Notes under the pieces: generated by a model | Told to the model about the DNA's origin: nothing | The model's input: the letters and a program-made list of their open reading frames with translations, nothing else | Databases searched by the model: none | Part shown: piece after piece, positions 4,788-6,928 of the stretch | How the letters are laid out: each line of letters begins with the position of its first letter | How positions within the stretch are numbered: position 1 is the stretch's first letter | Translations under genes and position numbers: made by a program | Origin: Patescibacteria group bacterium | GTDB taxonomy: Bacteria > Patescibacteriota > UBA1384 > XYA2-FULL-43-10 > CAINNR01 | DNA: 6,928 nt | Assembly (NCBI GenBank): GCA_028690755.1 | Contig: JAQVAO010000031.1 | Location: 1 to 6,928, forward strand | Direction of reading: 5' to 3'

Positions 4788-6348
4788 TTACACCTCTCTT
4801 TAACGCCCAGAAGAGCTCCTGGCTACCGAAAATATAAGTTAGAGAAATATATACCAATGCAGCAACAGTAGTTGCAACTCCCGCCTGGATCAATACTCCC
4901 CAAAAACGCTGCATATCAACAATACCATATAAATAGTGCGAGGTACTGCGAAGAACAAAAGCCATAACAATGGTAGCAACTAAAATTTTGGTCATCGAAT
5001 AAATTATCTCCCTATTCAAAATCGAACTACAAATTTTCTGCAGTAAAACAAAAAGAATAATAGCATTTACAAAGCTACCAATGGAAAAAGACAACGCCAA
5101 ACCTGCCACACCCATTGATTTAGCCAACGGATAGGCGATAGCAATACTCAAAATTATTGAAGCTACAGACACGATCGTTGGAGTTTTTGTATTTTCCCTA
5201 GCATAAAAAGCTTTGGCAAAAAGCGGGATCAGACCTTGAGCGATAAGAGAGATGGAAAACCAACCGAGAGTCGCTGCCGCCATTCTCGTATCTTCCCAGC
5301 CGAATTTTCCGCTACCTAAAATCAAACGAATGATCTGGGCCCTGAGAAGAATGAAAACTACAGTCGAAGGAGCCAAAAGATATATTATCACCCGCATTGA
5401 ACGAGACAGATATGAAGAAAATGAACATTCATCATTTTCCGAAGCCCTACGAGCAAGCACTGGGAAAATCGCAGTTGAAAATGAAGTAGCAAAAACTACT
5501 GTAGGCATTGTTTGGATGTTATTCGCTAAATTAAAAACGGCGATCGAGCCAGCGGCCAAGGCCGAGCTAATCGCAGTATAAACAAATAACATAATGTTAT
5601 TGGCTCCCATACCAACCGCTCGCGGAATCATCAAGCGGAAAACCCTTCTGACTCCCGGGAGATCGATATTAAACAGTGGCCGATAGCGAAAACCGAGTGA
5701 ATAAGCGGTCGGAATTTGAATCAACATGTGCAAAACCGAACCAGCGACAACGCACCAAACAATTCCCCCCACTCCCCAAATCGGTGCGACATAAATTGCC
5801 CCAAAAATTATCGCTAGGTTGTAAACAATTGGGGCAAAGGAGTAGGCGATAAACCTTTTGTAAGAATTTAATATCCCACCAATAAAATAGGAAATCGAGA
5901 AAAAAATCGGCGTCAACATTAAAACTCTGGCGAGCTGCGTTGTTTCCGCCATTCTTGCAGTATCGAATTTCGGCACCAGGATCGGTGTAAGATAGGGCAT
6001 CAGAAAGTAGAGCAGGACAGCCAAAAAAGCAAGAATTGCGGCCGAGATTGAGATAAGAGAATTGGCAATTTGAAAACCGGTTTTTTCATCGCCTTTAGAA
6101 ACATGAGAGGTAAAAACCGGAATGAATGCGGCGCTAATCGCACCAAAAATTAAAATGTTAAATATTAAATCTGGGATGCGAAAAGCAGCGTAGTATATAT
6201 CAAGATGATAAGTAGAGATATGTTTAGCCAAAAAGTGATCGCGAAGAAGACCAAGAACATTTGAGAGCAGCATTGTAAGAACCAAAATTCCCGCTGCACC
6301 GATAACTGAGTTTTCACGATGAATAAATTTTGTTAAACTTTTCCACAT
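4753..6348 (-). CDS. murJ: MurJ-family lipid II flippase (MOP/MviN superfamily), divergent
   Basis: An integral membrane protein of 531 residues (family about 500-530) with about 14 hydrophobic segments. MurJ moves lipid-linked peptidoglycan precursor to the outer face of the inner membrane. Family features: VLGLLRDHFLA (31-41), the FRIPDLIFN segment (56-64), GAISAAFIPVF (69-79), GILNSYKRF (158-166) with FAPIVYN (171-177), and the TM7-8 region with FNLANNIQTMP (272-282). Aligned by eye to E. coli MurJ, R24 and D39 are kept (R36, D50), but R18, R52, E57, R270 and E273 appear as N30, F63, F68, N277 and T280. This suggests altered substrate handling or a different subfamily within MOP transporters. 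It starts 9 nt after the ftsH stop with no Shine-Dalgarno, suggesting re-initiation, and ends overlapping the next gene by 35 nt. Confidence 0.9.
   Translation of the reverse strand: MWKSLTKFIHRENSVIGAAGILVLTMLLSNVLGLLRDHFLAKHISTYHLDIYYAAFRIPDLIFNILIFGAISAAFIPVFTSHVSKGDEKTGFQIANSLISISAAILAFLAVLLYFLMPYLTPILVPKFDTARMAETTQLARVLMLTPIFFSISYFIGGILNSYKRFIAYSFAPIVYNLAIIFGAIYVAPIWGVGGIVWCVVAGSVLHMLIQIPTAYSLGFRYRPLFNIDLPGVRRVFRLMIPRAVGMGANNIMLFVYTAISSALAAGSIAVFNLANNIQTMPTVVFATSFSTAIFPVLARRASENDECSFSSYLSRSMRVIIYLLAPSTVVFILLRAQIIRLILGSGKFGWEDTRMAAATLGWFSISLIAQGLIPLFAKAFYARENTKTPTIVSVASIILSIAIAYPLAKSMGVAGLALSFSIGSFVNAIILFVLLQKICSSILNREIIYSMTKILVATIVMAFVLRSTSHYLYGIVDMQRFWGVLIQAGVATTVAALVYISLTYIFGSQELFWALKRGVNGNGKNSEKKS
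4791..4796 (-). promoter_or_regulatory. Ribosome binding site of the hypothetical membrane protein gene
   Basis: GAGGTG on the minus strand, within AGAGAGGTG, matches the anti-Shine-Dalgarno over six bases and stands 3 nt before the ATG at 4787 (5 nt if counted from GAGG). It lies within the murJ coding sequence, supporting the overlapping start over any later one. Confidence 0.75.
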
Positions 6349-6357
6349 ATTTTGTTT

Positions 6358-6928
6358 TTATTTTTTGCTACTTGGAATCTCAGCGGCTTCTTTTTTCTCT
6401 GTCTGCTTCTGAACTTTTTTTGGAAAATAGTTTAAAAATTCCTCTTCTGATATAGTTTCTTTTTTCAAAAGATCGATCGTTACCTGTTCCAATATTTTTT
6501 TATTTTCACTGATCGTCTCTTTAGCTTTTTTGTAAGCTTTTACAATAATCGCTGACACCTCCCGATCAATCTTGGCGGCAATTTCATCGGAATAATTTCT
6601 CTGTTCAGATATCTCTCGTCCAAGAAATATCAACTCCTCTTTTTCACCAAAAGTTTGTGGTCCCAGATCAGCACTCATTCCATATTCTGTCACCATTTTC
6701 CGTGCTAATTTTGTCGCTCTAGAAAGATCATTTTGCGCTCCGGTGGTAATTTCGCCAAAGGTTAATTCTTCGGCTACTCTACCGGACAACATGACGGCAA
6801 TATCATCTTCAAATTTTCCCTTTGTTATCAGGTGGCGATCTTCTTTCGGTATATTCCAGGTATAGCCAAGAGCCATCCCGCGAGAGATAACAGAAATTTT
6901 GTGGACTGGATCTGAGTTGGGCAAGAGA
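6358..6928 (-). CDS. ftsH: ATP-dependent zinc metalloprotease FtsH, C-terminal part (5' end outside window)
   Basis: FtsH is a membrane-anchored AAA+ protease that degrades misfolded membrane proteins and selected regulators. Only the last 190 or so residues are present, from within the M41 peptidase domain; the frame is open to the right edge, and the apparent start codon at 6924 is an internal Leu, not a true start. Diagnostic segments are LPNSDPVHKISVISRGMALG just after the (unseen) HEXGH zinc motif, SGRVAEELTFGEITTGAQNDL with the aspartate that supplies the third zinc ligand, and KLARKMVTEYGMS. The end is a Lys/Glu-rich, probably disordered tail closing with PSSKK. The TAA stop lies 9 nt before murJ, making it the most upstream visible gene of the cluster. 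Confidence 0.96.
   Translation of the reverse strand, partial: LLPNSDPVHKISVISRGMALGYTWNIPKEDRHLITKGKFEDDIAVMLSGRVAEELTFGEITTGAQNDLSRATKLARKMVTEYGMSADLGPQTFGEKEELIFLGREISEQRNYSDEIAAKIDREVSAIIVKAYKKAKETISENKKILEQVTIDLLKKETISEEEFLNYFPKKVQKQTEKKEAAEIPSSKK

Noticed and set aside
6358..6924. ftsH as a short complete ORF starting at 6924.
   Set aside because: The start codon there is TTG, but the frame stays open to the window edge with Leu before it. The protein begins in the middle of the M41 domain, so this is truncation by the window, not a short gene.

Overview
The window looks like chromosomal DNA from a small-genome, AT-rich bacterium, most likely a member of the Patescibacteria (Candidate Phyla Radiation). 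That placement is inference from overall sequence character: A/T-rich coding sequence, short or negative intergenic gaps, mixed use of Shine-Dalgarno and SD-less starts, a divergent MurJ, and a LepA with an RGITIKLTPVRM stretch. No ribosomal RNA or marker set is present to prove it. TGA ends the murJ and metallophosphoesterase genes and no gene needs TGA read as sense, so the recoded-UGA lineages are unlikely.

From right to left, six genes lie on the minus strand: the 3' part of ftsH (cut by the right edge), murJ (lipid II flippase family), an unrecognised single-pass membrane protein, a calcineurin-like metallophosphoesterase, nfo (endonuclease IV) and lepA (elongation factor 4). ftsH to the phosphoesterase is packed tightly: a 9-nt gap, a 35-nt overlap and a 2-nt gap, with good ribosome binding sites for the two unnamed genes. 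This looks like one transcription unit. A 100-nt gap then holds a long imperfect inverted repeat made of degenerate AAAGTCTAT-like units, with a second hairpin inside its loop. nfo and lepA follow, separated by 33 nt that contain two short palindromes.

The first 734 bases differ from the rest. They hold a small two-helix membrane ORF on the plus strand (33-242), a glycine/alanine/serine/threonine-rich minus-strand ORF (283-588) that resembles the C-terminal end of a phage tail or fibre protein, and a 31-codon single-helix ORF on the plus strand (588-683) that overlaps the first bases of the fibre-like ORF. By hand count, 361-720 is about 48% G+C, against 32-42% in two core-gene stretches counted the same way. 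This is the only part of the window with an accessory, possibly phage-derived, character.

Functionally the core genes are housekeeping: membrane protein quality control (FtsH), cell wall precursor export (MurJ), abasic-site DNA repair (Nfo) and translation (LepA). No complete new system is visible. The points most worth following up are the inverted-repeat structure, the loss of several MurJ cavity charges, the unknown membrane protein tied to murJ, and the phage-like remnant beyond lepA.
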